From Desulfovibrionaceae bacterium UBA3823 (GTDB taxonomy: Bacteria; Desulfobacterota; Desulfovibrionia; Desulfovibrionales; Desulfovibrionaceae), in NCBI GenBank assembly GCA_002369295.1, contig DFDR01000084.1:1-32521 (forward strand): a stretch of 32,521 bases of DNA. Reading direction: 5' to 3'. This document shows, piece after piece, positions 8,120-16,373 of this stretch. The stretch's first letter is position 1; every line of letters begins with the position of its first letter. The notes under the pieces are model-generated. The model did not search any database and had not been told where the DNA came from. It saw only the letters and a program-made list of their open reading frames with translations. Both the position numbers and the translations under genes were made by a program.

Positions 8120-9493
8120 ATGCCGGCAGTCGACCTCTCCGTCTCCCCCCGGGCCATCTGGCGCCTCGCCTGGCCCCAGACGCTCATGATGTATTGCGTC
8201 TTCATCATGTCGTTCACGCCCGTGTGGACGGCGGGGCGGATTGCTGCGGAGGTGCAGGCGGCCTTCGGCATGGCGGCCCAGTGCTTCATCTTCCTCTCCA
8301 TCCTGTGCATGGGGCTCTCCTCGGGCGCCACGGCCGCCATCAGCCAGGCCCTCGGCGACAGGAACGAGCGCAGGGCCGGCTTCTACGTCTCGACCACGGT
8401 GGCGCTGAGCTTCCTGCTGGGCATGCTGCTGGCCGTGCCGGGCTGGCTTTTCGCCGATCATCTGGCCGGCGCCGTGGGCCTGCCGGAGGAGGCCCGCCCC
8501 GCGGCCAGCCAGATCTGGCGGATCATGATGGCAGGCCTTCCCCTGTCCTACGTCTACGACGCCACCTGCGTCATCTTCCGGGCAACGCGGCGCGTCGTCC
8601 CCCCGCTGGCAACGGCTGCCGGCATCATGCTGCTGCACGCCTGGCTGTGCATAGGCTTGGGACTCGGCTACCTCGGCCTGCCCGGCATCGGCCTCGAGGG
8701 CATTGCCTGGGCAGGGGTTGCGGCCAACTCCGCAGGCGCCGTCGCCAACTGCCTCCTGCTCTGGCGCCTGGGCTTCCTTGCCCGGCGCCGCATTCCGCGC
8801 AAGGCCTGGCTGAAGCGCGGCGTCCCCTACCTGCTCAAGGTGGCAGGCCCCGCCTGCATCGCCTCTCTGGTCTGGCACTCCGGCTACTTCGTGCTCTTTG
8901 TCCTGGTCTCCACGCTGCCCTTCAACCGGGTCGCCTCGCTCGCCGGCCTCACGGCCGGCCTGCGCATCGAGTCCATCCTCTTCCTGCCCGGCATGGCCTT
9001 CCACACGACGGCGGCCGTGATGGTCGGCAACTGCCTCGGCGCAGGGCGCAGGGAGGACGCCATGCGGGTCTCCTGGACGCTGATCAAGATCGCCGCGACC
9101 GTCATGTCGCTGGTGGCCCTGGCCATGTGGCCCTTCCGGCCGGAGCTGGCGGCCTTCCTCTCGGACGATGCGCCCACCCGGGACTGCATCGTTTCCTACC
9201 TCTCCTGGAACCTCGCCTCCACGCCCTTTTCCATCGCCTCCACGGTGCTCGGCGGGGTCATGGTCGGCGCCGGCGCCACGCGCTACAACCTGCTCACCTT
9301 CGGAACCACCTTCTGGGGACTGCGCATCCCTCTCGGCTGGTGGCTGGGACACGTGCTCTGGCAGGACGCCTCGGGCGTCTTCTGCGCCATGCTCGTCTCC
9401 CAGATAGTCCAGTCGCTGGCCATGTGCCGGGTGCTCCAGTCCAGACACTGGCAGAACTGCGCCATGCGCTCCCACCGCCGGGGCGACGGCTGA
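8120..9493 (+). CDS. MATE-family efflux transporter
   Basis: The 457-residue protein is almost entirely hydrophobic, with about twelve membrane segments in two similar halves, as in multidrug and toxic compound extrusion proteins (usual length about 450). MATE-like features include the repeated G-A-G / small-residue segments (LSSGATAAISQALGDRNERRAGFYVS in half one, given in part; AVMVGNCLGAGRREDAMR in half two), the typical loop following helix 2 and its duplicate after helix 8. MATE proteins export cationic compounds or metabolites in exchange for Na+ or H+; the substrate here cannot be read from sequence. It lies 42 bases after lysA. The ATG is chosen because it starts the first helix block; the ribosome binding site is weak. 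Confidence 0.85.
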   Translation: MPAVDLSVSPRAIWRLAWPQTLMMYCVFIMSFTPVWTAGRIAAEVQAAFGMAAQCFIFLSILCMGLSSGATAAISQALGDRNERRAGFYVSTTVALSFLLGMLLAVPGWLFADHLAGAVGLPEEARPAASQIWRIMMAGLPLSYVYDATCVIFRATRRVVPPLATAAGIMLLHAWLCIGLGLGYLGLPGIGLEGIAWAGVAANSAGAVANCLLLWRLGFLARRRIPRKAWLKRGVPYLLKVAGPACIASLVWHSGYFVLFVLVSTLPFNRVASLAGLTAGLRIESILFLPGMAFHTTAAVMVGNCLGAGRREDAMRVSWTLIKIAATVMSLVALAMWPFRPELAAFLSDDAPTRDCIVSYLSWNLASTPFSIASTVLGGVMVGAGATRYNLLTFGTTFWGLRIPLGWWLGHVLWQDASGVFCAMLVSQIVQSLAMCRVLQSRHWQNCAMRSHRRGDG

Positions 9494-9532
9494 CGGCGGC
9501 CCTCCCGCCTGGCCTGCCTCCGGCGCCAGGGG

Positions 9533-9560
9533 GTGACAAAACGCTCCTGCGACTTATCTT
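9533..9560 (+). promoter_or_regulatory. Possible sigma70-type promoter for the DUF2156 gene
   Basis: GTGACA (9533-9538, five of six matches to the -35 consensus) and TATCTT (9555-9560, four of six) are separated by 16 bases. It lies in the 141-base gap between the MATE gene and the ATG at 9635. Confidence 0.4.
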
Positions 9561-9634
9561 CGGTCCCTGCGGACCAGTCCGTCCCGGCGCGGCGCGCGCC
9601 TGCCCCCTCCACACCTACCCTGCAAGGAAGGACG

Positions 9635-10510
9635 ATGCACTTCAACTTCACTCCCGTCTCTCTGGACGGCCTCGACGAATACTACCGCCTCTGGGAGCTC
9701 TGCCCCCTCCACTCCATAGACTACAGCCCCGTCAACCTCTGGGGCTGGCAGGAGCACTACGGCCTCGAATGGTGCTTTGAGGAAGATCTGTGCTGGATAC
9801 GCCAGACCATCCCCTGCGGCACGGTGCTCTGGGCACCCCTTGGCGACTGGGCCGGCGCCGACTGGAAGCGCCTCCTCGAGCCCGGCATGGAGTTCATCCG
9901 CGTGCCCGACGAGCTGGCAGCCCTGTGGCAGGAGCGGCTGGGCTCGCGCATCTGCGCCGAACCCGACCGCGGCCAGTGGGAATACCTCTACCTGGCGACG
10001 GAGCTGGCAACGCTTCCCGGCAACCGCTTCCACAAGAAGAAGAACCACGTGAGCGCCTTCGTCAAGGCCTACGGCGCCCCCGACTACCGCCCCATGGACG
10101 CCAAGATGGTGGAGGACTGCCTGGCGCTGCAGGACGAGTGGTGCCAGTGGCACGACTGCGAAGGCTCTCCCTCGCTGGCAGCGGAAAACGGCGCCATCAA
10201 CCAGGTGCTGGCCCACTGCTCGGCCTTCCGCAACCTCTGCGGCGGCTCGCTCTACGTGGACGGCGGCATCGCAGCCTTCGCCCTGGGCGAGCGCCTCGAC
10301 CGCGACACCATGGGCGTGCACTACGAAAAGGGGCTGGCCAGCATCAAGGGCATCTACCAGGTGATCAACCAGACCTTTGCCCAGCGCGAATGCGCCGGCG
10401 TGCGCTGGATCAACCGCGCCCAGGATCTGGACGAGGAAGGCCTGCGCCACGCCAAGGAAAGCTACCGTCCTGCAGGCTTCCTGCAGAAGATGCGCGTCGC
10501 CATTGCCTAA
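9635..10510 (+). CDS. DUF2156 family protein (GNAT-like, LPG-synthase C-terminal domain type)
   Basis: The 291-residue soluble protein matches the stand-alone DUF2156 family: the signature NRFHKKKNHVSAFVKAYGAP at about residue 130 and a second GNAT-like half (GGSLYVDGGIAAFALGERL, then HYEKGLASIKGIYQVINQ). The same fold forms the aminoacyl-transferase domain of lysyl-phosphatidylglycerol synthases, but this protein has no membrane part, and family members are not biochemically settled. The reading frame is open further upstream, but ATG at 9635 is chosen for the AAGGAAGG about four bases before it. It follows a MATE gene and precedes a cell wall peptidase, so an envelope role is possible; this is inference from context only. 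Confidence 0.85.
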   Translation: MHFNFTPVSLDGLDEYYRLWELCPLHSIDYSPVNLWGWQEHYGLEWCFEEDLCWIRQTIPCGTVLWAPLGDWAGADWKRLLEPGMEFIRVPDELAALWQERLGSRICAEPDRGQWEYLYLATELATLPGNRFHKKKNHVSAFVKAYGAPDYRPMDAKMVEDCLALQDEWCQWHDCEGSPSLAAENGAINQVLAHCSAFRNLCGGSLYVDGGIAAFALGERLDRDTMGVHYEKGLASIKGIYQVINQTFAQRECAGVRWINRAQDLDEEGLRHAKESYRPAGFLQKMRVAIA

Positions 10511-10609
10511 GCGCAGGCATTGGACTAGCATCGCACCCGCCTTTTTGGGCCCGGGCCCTGTCCGCAGGAGCCTTCCGGCCTGCAACCCGCAACCAGGAGA
10601 ACCCTCCCC

Positions 10610-11932
10610 ATGTCCAGGCATGCCTGCGTCCTGCACCTCCTCTGCCTCGTCCTCGCCATCGCCCTCTTGGCATCCTGCTCCGGCAAGAAACAGGCCCGCC
10701 CCGTCCCGACGGCCTCCGGCGAGATAGCCGATCTGCGTGAATTCCCGCAGGATCTCAACCGCTACGCCAGCGGCAGCCGCAAGCCGCTCATGTCGCCCTC
10801 GACCCAGGCCTCCCAGGCCTCCCGCTGGCAAAGCCTCTTCTTCGGCCCCTGGCGCATGGAAAAGCCGTCAGTGGGCAAGAAGGAAGCCTCCACGCTCCTC
10901 AACGCCAAGGCGCGGGGCTGGAAGGACGGACAGCGCCGGTGGACCGAGGAGGAGTGGGCAGCCATGCGCTCCAACGCGAACATGGCCTCCTGGCCCAACG
11001 CCTGCCAGCCCGGCATCACCCTCAGGGCTGCCAACCTGCGCGAGATGCCGACGGCAACGCCCCGCTTCGTCCATCCCACGCCCGACGCGCGCAAGGATCC
11101 CTTCGACTACTTCCAGTACTCCCTCCTGCCCATGGGCATGCCGGTCTACATCTGCCACCGCTCCCTCGACGGCAGGTGGCTCTTCGTGGAGACGCCGCTG
11201 GTCAGCGGCTGGATGCAGTCCGCAGACATCGCTCCCGTCGGGGCCGACTTCGTCGCCCAGTGGAAGGGGGCGCGCCTTGGCTGCATCACGAAGGAGCACA
11301 CCAGCCTGCTCGGCGAAAGCGCCGGCATAGGCACGGTGCTGCCCCTGCCCTCGGCAGGCACGGTCTACATGCCGGTGCGGGGCGCCAACGGCACGGCCGC
11401 CGTGCGCTCGGTCTCCTGTGCGGACGTCTCCCCCTGGCCTATCGTCATGACGCCTGCCAGCGTCGCGGCCCTCGGCAACCAGCTCATCGGCCAGCCCTAC
11501 GGCTGGGGCGGCATGCTCGGCCTCAGGGACTGCTCGGCCATGACCCGCGACCTCATGACGCCCTACGGCATCTGGCTGCCCCGCAACTCCAGGGCCCAGG
11601 CGCGCACAGGCTATCCCATCTCCCTTGCCGGCATGAGCGTTGCCGAAAAGGAGGCGACCATCATGCGCAGCGGCGTGCCCTTCGCCTCGCTCGTCGGCAT
11701 GAACGGCCACATCATGCTCTACGTGGGCACGTGCAACAACAGGCCCGCCATACTCCACGACTACTGGGGCGTGCACGTGGACGAACCCAAGGGCGAGGAC
11801 CAGCGCCTCGTGATTGGGCGCGTCGTCGTCACGTCCATCACCCCCGGCAGAGAGCTGCCTGACCTCCACGATGGCAGAACCATCGGCGACCGCATGCACA
11901 CCGTCACTATCCTTGGCAATGCCGTCAACTAG
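10610..11932 (+). CDS. SH3-domain NlpC/P60 (C40) peptidoglycan endopeptidase lipoprotein
   Basis: The 440-residue protein has a lipoprotein signal: a hydrophobic stretch and lipobox LASC with acceptor Cys23. Residues about 90-290 contain an N-terminal stabilising region and two SH3-like modules (YICHRSLDGRWLFVETPLVSG is in the first). The C-terminal domain is NlpC/P60: PYGWGGMLGLRDCSAMTRDLM with catalytic Cys308, His367 in NGHIMLYVG and the third polar residue probably His383. Such enzymes cleave gamma-D-glutamyl-diamino acid bonds in peptide stems; the SH3 domain restricts them to stems with a free N-terminal alanine, fitting peptidoglycan recycling or remodelling. It sits in the envelope as a lipid-anchored protein. 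Its stop codon overlaps the ATG of the next gene, implying translational coupling. Confidence 0.9.
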   Translation: MSRHACVLHLLCLVLAIALLASCSGKKQARPVPTASGEIADLREFPQDLNRYASGSRKPLMSPSTQASQASRWQSLFFGPWRMEKPSVGKKEASTLLNAKARGWKDGQRRWTEEEWAAMRSNANMASWPNACQPGITLRAANLREMPTATPRFVHPTPDARKDPFDYFQYSLLPMGMPVYICHRSLDGRWLFVETPLVSGWMQSADIAPVGADFVAQWKGARLGCITKEHTSLLGESAGIGTVLPLPSAGTVYMPVRGANGTAAVRSVSCADVSPWPIVMTPASVAALGNQLIGQPYGWGGMLGLRDCSAMTRDLMTPYGIWLPRNSRAQARTGYPISLAGMSVAEKEATIMRSGVPFASLVGMNGHIMLYVGTCNNRPAILHDYWGVHVDEPKGEDQRLVIGRVVVTSITPGRELPDLHDGRTIGDRMHTVTILGNAVN

Positions 11933-13673
11933 CCGGCCCTCGCCAGCCTGCGGGGTGCCAGACCGGACGGCCGCTTCCTGCACTGCGGAAAGCGACCTCG
12001 ACGGCGATCTGGAGGGCGAACCCGATAGCGGGCTGGCTAGCCTGGCGCCGGCCGCAGGCGAAGCCCTCCTCGCCTTTGCGGCTGGCCCTGCCGATGCGGG
12101 CAAGCGCCTCGACCAGACGCTCGTGCGGGCGCTGGATGCCAATCCCGCCCTTGCCGGCGCATGGTCGCGCGAAGCGGTGAAAAAGGCCGTCAGGGAGGGG
12201 CGCTGCCTTGTGGACGGCAGGCCGCAGGACTCGCCTTCGGCCAAGGTCCGCCAGGGCGCCCGCATCGAATTTGCCCCCGGCCCCGGCCGGGATGCCGGCA
12301 CGCTTGCCCCAGAGGAAGGCGAAATCGACCTGCGCTACAGCGACGGCGCCCTCTGCGTCGTTGCCAAGCCCGCAGGCCTCACGGTGCACCCCTGCCCCTC
12401 CTGCCCCTCGGGCACGCTGGTGCAGCGACTCGCCTTCCGCTTTCCCCAGATTCTGGCCATGGAGGGCCTGCGGCCAGGCATCGTGCACCGCATCGACAAG
12501 GACACCTCGGGCCTTCTATGCTGCGCCCTCAGCGAGAAGGCGCGGCTTGCCCTCAGCCAGGCCTTTGCCGAGCGGCGCGTGCGCAAGGAGTACCTCGCCC
12601 TCGTTGCGGGAAGGCTGCCCGGGGAAGGCGCCGTCGACGAGCCCCTCGGCCGCGATCCCCAAAGCAGGGTGCGCATGGCCCTCGTTCCGGAATCCCAGGG
12701 CGGACGGAGCGCCCATACGCGCTGGCGCTGTCTTTGGACCAGCCCCGACGGCTCGGCCAGCCTGGCGGCCGTGCGCATCCTCACGGGACGCACCCACCAG
12801 ATCCGCGTCCACATGGCGAGCATAGGGCATCCCCTGCTCGGCGACGCCCTCTACGCCCCTGCGGGCATTGCCGCCATGGCGCCGCGGCAGATGCTCCACG
12901 CCTGGCGGCTTGCCTTCCGGCATCCCGAAACAGGCAAGGAGCTCGCCTTTGCCTGCGTCCCGCCCCCGGACTTCCAGGAGACCTGCCTGGCCAGGGGAAG
13001 GCGCCCCCAGTGCCTCGTGATCACGGGCAACCCCGGCTCCGGCAAGTCCACGCTGGCAGGCTTTCTCCGAGGCCTCGGCATCCCTGGCATCAGCGCCGAC
13101 GAGCTCGTTGCCGGCTACTACGCCAAGGGCGGGGAGCTCGCCTCCTGGCTGTGCCAGCGCCTTGGCCCCGGCATCCTTGGCAGCGACGGCGCCGTCTCGC
13201 GCGAGACCCTCATGCAGGCCTTCGGGCAAAGCCCCGATCTGCGCGCAGAGACGGAAAGAATCGCCCACGCCATGGTCAAGGGCGACATCCAGGACTTCTT
13301 CGCCAGAGCGCTCCGCGAGGACTGGCCGAGGGCGCTGGCCGAGATTCCGCTCTACTTCGAATGCGGCTGGCACAAGGGCGCCTTCACGCCGGCGCCCCTC
13401 GCCGTCGGCGTCCGGGCAGGGCTGGAGGCGCGGGAGGCCCGTCTTGCCGGCAGCAGGGGCTGGAGCCGGGACAAGGCCAGAGCCATCGAAGGCTGGCAGT
13501 GGCCCGAAGAGAGGAAGATGGCTGCCTGCGATATGGTCGTGGAGAACAGGGGAAGCGTTGCCGAGCTCGAAGCGGCCGTCAAGGAAACGCTGCTCCCTAG
13601 GCTCTTGCGCCTGAAGGCGCAGGAAGAGGCGGAGCTGGCAACGAGCCTCGGGAACATCTGGAACCAGAACTAG
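11919..13673 (+). CDS. RluA/RluD-family pseudouridine synthase fused to dephospho-CoA kinase
   Basis: One uninterrupted frame carries two enzymes. Residues about 60-120 are an S4-type RNA-binding domain (GKRLDQTLVRAL ... REAVKKAVREGRCLVDG). Residues about 130-350 are the pseudouridine synthase, with VAKPAGLTVHP and catalytic Asp193 in HRIDKDTSG, and GRTHQIRVHMASIGHPLLGD. From about residue 365 a dephospho-CoA kinase begins: Walker A GNPGSGKST at 370-378, the GIPGISADELV segment, an EIPLYFE element and the late VVENRGS. CoaE performs the last step of coenzyme A synthesis; RluD-type enzymes modify 23S rRNA. The usual RluD (about 320) and CoaE (about 200) lengths add up to this 584-residue product. 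The frame extends upstream; ATG 11919, overlapping the preceding stop, is my best start but its ribosome binding site is poor. Confidence 0.85.
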   Translation: MPSTSRPSPACGVPDRTAASCTAESDLDGDLEGEPDSGLASLAPAAGEALLAFAAGPADAGKRLDQTLVRALDANPALAGAWSREAVKKAVREGRCLVDGRPQDSPSAKVRQGARIEFAPGPGRDAGTLAPEEGEIDLRYSDGALCVVAKPAGLTVHPCPSCPSGTLVQRLAFRFPQILAMEGLRPGIVHRIDKDTSGLLCCALSEKARLALSQAFAERRVRKEYLALVAGRLPGEGAVDEPLGRDPQSRVRMALVPESQGGRSAHTRWRCLWTSPDGSASLAAVRILTGRTHQIRVHMASIGHPLLGDALYAPAGIAAMAPRQMLHAWRLAFRHPETGKELAFACVPPPDFQETCLARGRRPQCLVITGNPGSGKSTLAGFLRGLGIPGISADELVAGYYAKGGELASWLCQRLGPGILGSDGAVSRETLMQAFGQSPDLRAETERIAHAMVKGDIQDFFARALREDWPRALAEIPLYFECGWHKGAFTPAPLAVGVRAGLEAREARLAGSRGWSRDKARAIEGWQWPEERKMAACDMVVENRGSVAELEAAVKETLLPRLLRLKAQEEAELATSLGNIWNQN

Positions 13674-13728
13674 GGGCCTGGCCGCCGGCAGCGGCAGGCA
13701 CAGGCCAAGGCGCAGGAGGAATCAGGCC

Positions 13729-14232
13729 ATGGCACGCGCAAAGGCAGCCGCCAAGACCAATGCGGCCCGCATGCTGGACGAACTCGGCATACCCTACACC
13801 ATCCACGAAAGCGAAGTGGACCTCTCCGATCTCTCCGCCGTGGCCATGGCCCGCAAGATAGGCGCCGACCCCGAGCAGGTCTTCAAGACCCTCGTGGCCC
13901 GGGGCGACAGGACGGGCGTCCTCATGGCCTGCCTGCCGGGAAGCGCCGAGCTCGACCTCAAGGCCCTGGCGCAGGCTTCGGGCAACAAGCACGCCGAGAT
14001 GGTGCAGCTCAAGGAGGTCCAGCCGCTCACGGGCTATCTGCGCGGCGGCTGCTCCCCGCTGGGGGCGAAGAAGGCCTATCCCGTCTTCATCGATGAAAGC
14101 GCCATGCTCTGGGACGAAATCTACGTGTCCGCAGGACAGCGCGGCGTCCAGCTCAAGCTGGCGCCTGACGATCTGCTCCGGGCCTGCCAGGCAAGCTACG
14201 CCCCCCTCGCCCGCACGCCGCACAGGCCGTAG
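13729..14232 (+). CDS. ybaK: YbaK-type aminoacyl-tRNA deacylase (Cys-tRNA(Pro) deacylase)
   Basis: The 167-residue protein is the normal length of YbaK/EbsC proteins, which hydrolyse cysteine mischarged onto tRNA(Pro) by prolyl-tRNA synthetase. Typical elements are TNAARMLDELGIPYTIHE at the start, the conserved QVFKTLVARGD with the key lysine, GYLRGGCSPLGAKKAYPVFID and the strand VSAGQRGVQLKL. A strong GGAGGA ribosome binding site lies about eight bases before the ATG. It follows the fusion gene by 55 bases on the same strand and is the last gene of the plus-strand run; its 3' end faces rdl. Confidence 0.93.
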   Translation: MARAKAAAKTNAARMLDELGIPYTIHESEVDLSDLSAVAMARKIGADPEQVFKTLVARGDRTGVLMACLPGSAELDLKALAQASGNKHAEMVQLKEVQPLTGYLRGGCSPLGAKKAYPVFIDESAMLWDEIYVSAGQRGVQLKLAPDDLLRACQASYAPLARTPHRP

Positions 14233-14248
14233 GGGCAGGGGGCTGTGC

Positions 14249-14278
14249 GCTGGCCGCCCGGCGCGCCGGACGGCCAGC
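14249..14278. terminator. Large hairpin between convergent ybaK and rdl
   Basis: An inverted repeat GCTGGCCG / CGGCCAGC with an inner CCGG/CCGG pair around a CGCG loop forms a 12-bp stem with one mismatch. It lies between two converging genes, the expected place for a bidirectional terminator, but neither strand has a U-tract after it, so it may act only as a transcript 3'-end stabiliser or a weak terminator. Confidence 0.4.
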
Positions 14279-14304
14279 TGAACAGGGGGGTCGGCAAAGC
14301 GCGG

Positions 14305-14505
14305 CTAGCCCTGCTGGGCCATGAGCTCCGCCACGTTCTGGAACTTCTTCTTGGTCGCGCCGCAAACGGGGCACTTCCAGTCGTCGGGGAGATCCTCCCA
14401 CTTGGTGCCCTTGGGGATCTTCCCCTTGCGGTCGCCGCGGTCAGGATCATAGACATAGCCGCAGTTGGTCGTGGGACAGCGCCACTGGTCCTTCATTTCA
14501 GACAT
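14305..14505 (-). CDS. rdl: Rubredoxin-like protein (Rdl, CX4C type)
   Basis: The 66-residue protein is a small mononuclear iron protein. Its second ligand pair is normal (CPVCG, C45 and C48) but the first is CPTTNCG (C10 and C15), with four instead of two residues between the cysteines. This CX4C spacing is known from Desulfovibrio Rdl and rubredoxin-2 proteins and changes the redox and spectral properties of the iron site. The middle follows the rubredoxin pattern [10 protein letters not shown]...[17 protein letters not shown]. It would carry electrons to rubrerythrin-type peroxidases or similar partners. ATG 14505 has AAGGAG eight bases upstream, inside perR; the start overlaps the perR 3' end by 13 bases. 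No rubrerythrin gene lies between them. Confidence 0.93.
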   Translation of the reverse strand: MSEMKDQWRCPTTNCGYVYDPDRGDRKGKIPKGTKWEDLPDDWKCPVCGATKKKFQNVAELMAQQG

Positions 14506-14987
14506 GGCCAAGACTCCTTGAATTGGCTTGCTTGTTCTGCCTGGGGGTCGGGCAGCCACTCCCAGGCGCCGCGGGACGCCCCGTGGCCCTTGGCGGCGCA
14601 TTCCGCGCAGATGCCGTCGAACTCGATCCTGGCGCTCAGAATGCGCGCAAAGCCGGGAACGAAGACGCCTGCGGGACTGGGCGCGGGAAGCGGGGGAAAG
14701 ACGTCCGCCACCCGGCCGCAGACGGTGCAGCGCACATGCTGGTGGGGCATGAGGTTGCCGTCGTAGCGCTTGGTGTAGCCCGAAACTTCAAGGCGGAGGA
14801 TCTGGCCGGTGTCGGCCAGAAAGTCGAGGTTGCGGTAGACGGTGCCGAGGCTGATGCGGGGGAGTCTGGCACGCACGAGGGTGAAGAGCTCGTCAGCCGT
14901 GGGATGGGATGTCAGCTTCCTGAGCTCCTCAAGAATAACGGCGCGCTGGCGCGTCATCCGTGTCTGCGTTGTTCTTGCCTGCTGCAT
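14493..14987 (-). CDS. perR: Fur-family peroxide regulator, PerR-like
   Basis: The 164-residue protein is a winged-helix metalloregulator. The DNA-binding half contains [44 protein letters not shown]. Two CxxC pairs (C87/C90, C127/C130) form the structural zinc site. Candidate regulatory-site residues are H28, D76 (KRYDGN), H82 and H84 (PHQH), and D95 (VADVF); the aspartate at the last position is the PerR-like choice, Fur proteins having glutamate. PerR senses hydrogen peroxide by iron-catalysed oxidation of the histidines and derepresses defence genes. The C-terminal 33 residues after the last zinc cysteine are an extra tail. ATG 14987 is chosen for AAGGAG five bases upstream; an in-frame ATG at 15053 lacks one. 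Downstream rdl overlaps; mutM lies upstream. Confidence 0.88.
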   Translation of the reverse strand: MQQARTTQTRMTRQRAVILEELRKLTSHPTADELFTLVRARLPRISLGTVYRNLDFLADTGQILRLEVSGYTKRYDGNLMPHQHVRCTVCGRVADVFPPLPAPSPAGVFVPGFARILSARIEFDGICAECAAKGHGASRGAWEWLPDPQAEQASQFKESWPCLK

Positions 14988-15091
14988 GCCTGCTCCTTGG
15001 GCCACCTGGCCGGGTCGCCCTCCGCGGGTTGCGCTGAGGGCTTGTGCATTCATCTATCTGTAGCCAAAATATCCTATGCGGAGGCGCTTTC

Positions 15092-15970
15092 CTAGCGCCT
15101 TGTCCGCGGTTTGCGCTGGCAGTGCGGACAGATCACGCTGCTTCGCCCCGCCACCCTGATCCGGACCAGGGAACGCCCGCACGCCAGGCAGGCCTTGCCA
15201 GCCCGGCCGTACACGGCAAAGCTGTTCTGGAAGGCCCCCGGATTGCCGTCGGCGTCGCGGTAGTCGCTGATGGAGCTCCCGCATTCGGCAACTGCCCGCT
15301 CCAGCACCTGCCGGAGGCTTCGGAAGAGCCGGTCCTTCGCTTCCACGCAGAGGCTGTCCGCCGGCGTCTCCGGATGGATGCCGGCAGCAAAGAGCGATTC
15401 GTCGGCGTAGATGTTGCCAATGCCGGCAATGGCCTTCTGGTCCAGCAGCAGAGCCTTGATGCGGCGTCTGCCCCTCACGGCGGCGCGGAAGGCCTCCGCG
15501 TCCATCTCAAGGGGCTCCGGGCCCAGCGTCCGCCAGAAGGGCCAGGCAGCCAGCTCCCGCTCCCCGCCGGCCAGGATGTGCCCAAAGGTGCGCACGTCGT
15601 CGAAGCGCACGACCGTCGTGCAGGGCCAGGAATTGCCGCTGGCAAAGCCGAAGACGGCCCGGGTGCGGGATCCCGCCAGGGCTTCAAGGGCCTTGGGCGT
15701 GGCAGCGGCAAGGCCTTTGCGGGCGAGGAGGCTGCCTGTCATGCGCAGATGGACGGCGAGAAAGAGGCGCTCCTCCCCTCTGGCAAGCTCCACCAGCGCC
15801 AGCTTGCCCCTGCGCCGCACGCCGGAGACCGCCGCGCCCTCGAGGCTGGCAAGGGGACGGCCGCCCTTGAGCACGCAGGGCTTGAGCTCGCGCGCGCAAA
15901 GCAGAGTCCGCCCCTGGACGTGCGGACGCAGGGTGCGGACAACGGTTTCCACTTCGGGCAGTTCGGGCAT
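15092..15970 (-). CDS. mutM: Formamidopyrimidine-DNA glycosylase
   Basis: This 292-residue enzyme removes 8-oxoguanine and ring-opened purines from DNA and nicks the abasic site. After start Met removal the N-terminal catalytic Pro and Glu are in MPELPEVETVVRTLRPHV, which also fixes the start at 15970 (the frame is open further upstream). Other features are GRRRIKALLLDQKAIAGIGNIYADE (helix-two-turn-helix, quoted in part), and a C-terminal zinc finger CLACG...CPHC (C261, C264, C281, C284, spacing 16). It is about 20 residues longer than the usual 270, mainly in the N-terminal domain. It is on the same strand and 104 bases ahead of perR, making a plausible oxidative-damage group. Confidence 0.94.
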   Translation of the reverse strand: MPELPEVETVVRTLRPHVQGRTLLCARELKPCVLKGGRPLASLEGAAVSGVRRRGKLALVELARGEERLFLAVHLRMTGSLLARKGLAAATPKALEALAGSRTRAVFGFASGNSWPCTTVVRFDDVRTFGHILAGGERELAAWPFWRTLGPEPLEMDAEAFRAAVRGRRRIKALLLDQKAIAGIGNIYADESLFAAGIHPETPADSLCVEAKDRLFRSLRQVLERAVAECGSSISDYRDADGNPGAFQNSFAVYGRAGKACLACGRSLVRIRVAGRSSVICPHCQRKPRTRR

Positions 15971-16029
15971 GGCGCTGAATCCTTGGGCAGAGCAGTCTGC
16001 AGGCACCTGGAGGCGTGCTGCAACCTCTG

Positions 16030-16058
16030 CTTATCACAATTGATTCTCATTTGCAAAA
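16030..16058 (-). promoter_or_regulatory. Candidate mutM promoter overlapping a Fur-box-like element
   Basis: On the minus strand TTTTGC (-35, 16053-16058) and GATAAG (-10, 16030-16035) are separated by 17 bases. The spacer contains AATGAGAATCA, ten of eleven matches to the AATGATAATCA core of the Fur consensus; the second half of the box is poorer. Sequence match is seen; regulation by Fur or the neighbouring PerR is inference. Confidence 0.35.
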
Positions 16059-16373
16059 ACCTTTGCCAGTTGGAACATGGCCATGCTGTGCCTTCCCCGC
16101 TTTCAGCACCTCCCAAGGGCAGCCGGTCAAGCCAGGCTGAGGACAATTTCCCGGCTATCTGCACTTGCCTGCGCCAGGCAGCTTCAGACACGAGGCACAT
16201 GGGCAGGCAGAGACACCAGGGGGAGACGGAGCAAAGCTCGGCAGGAGCGTGCCGGGGATGAGGCCAGTCCCTCTCTGTCAAGACATCCAGCCTCCGTGCA
16301 GGCAAAAATATTTTCCGCTTCCTGCTTTCCCGGCAGGCGCGCGACAAGGGCGCGGAATGTGTCCAGAAACTGT

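Noticed and set aside
6434..9475. Apparent upstream extension of the FKBP isomerase frame across lysA and the MATE gene
   Set aside because: The extension is antisense to two clear genes; the isomerase start at 6433 has a good ribosome binding site and begins the homologous region.
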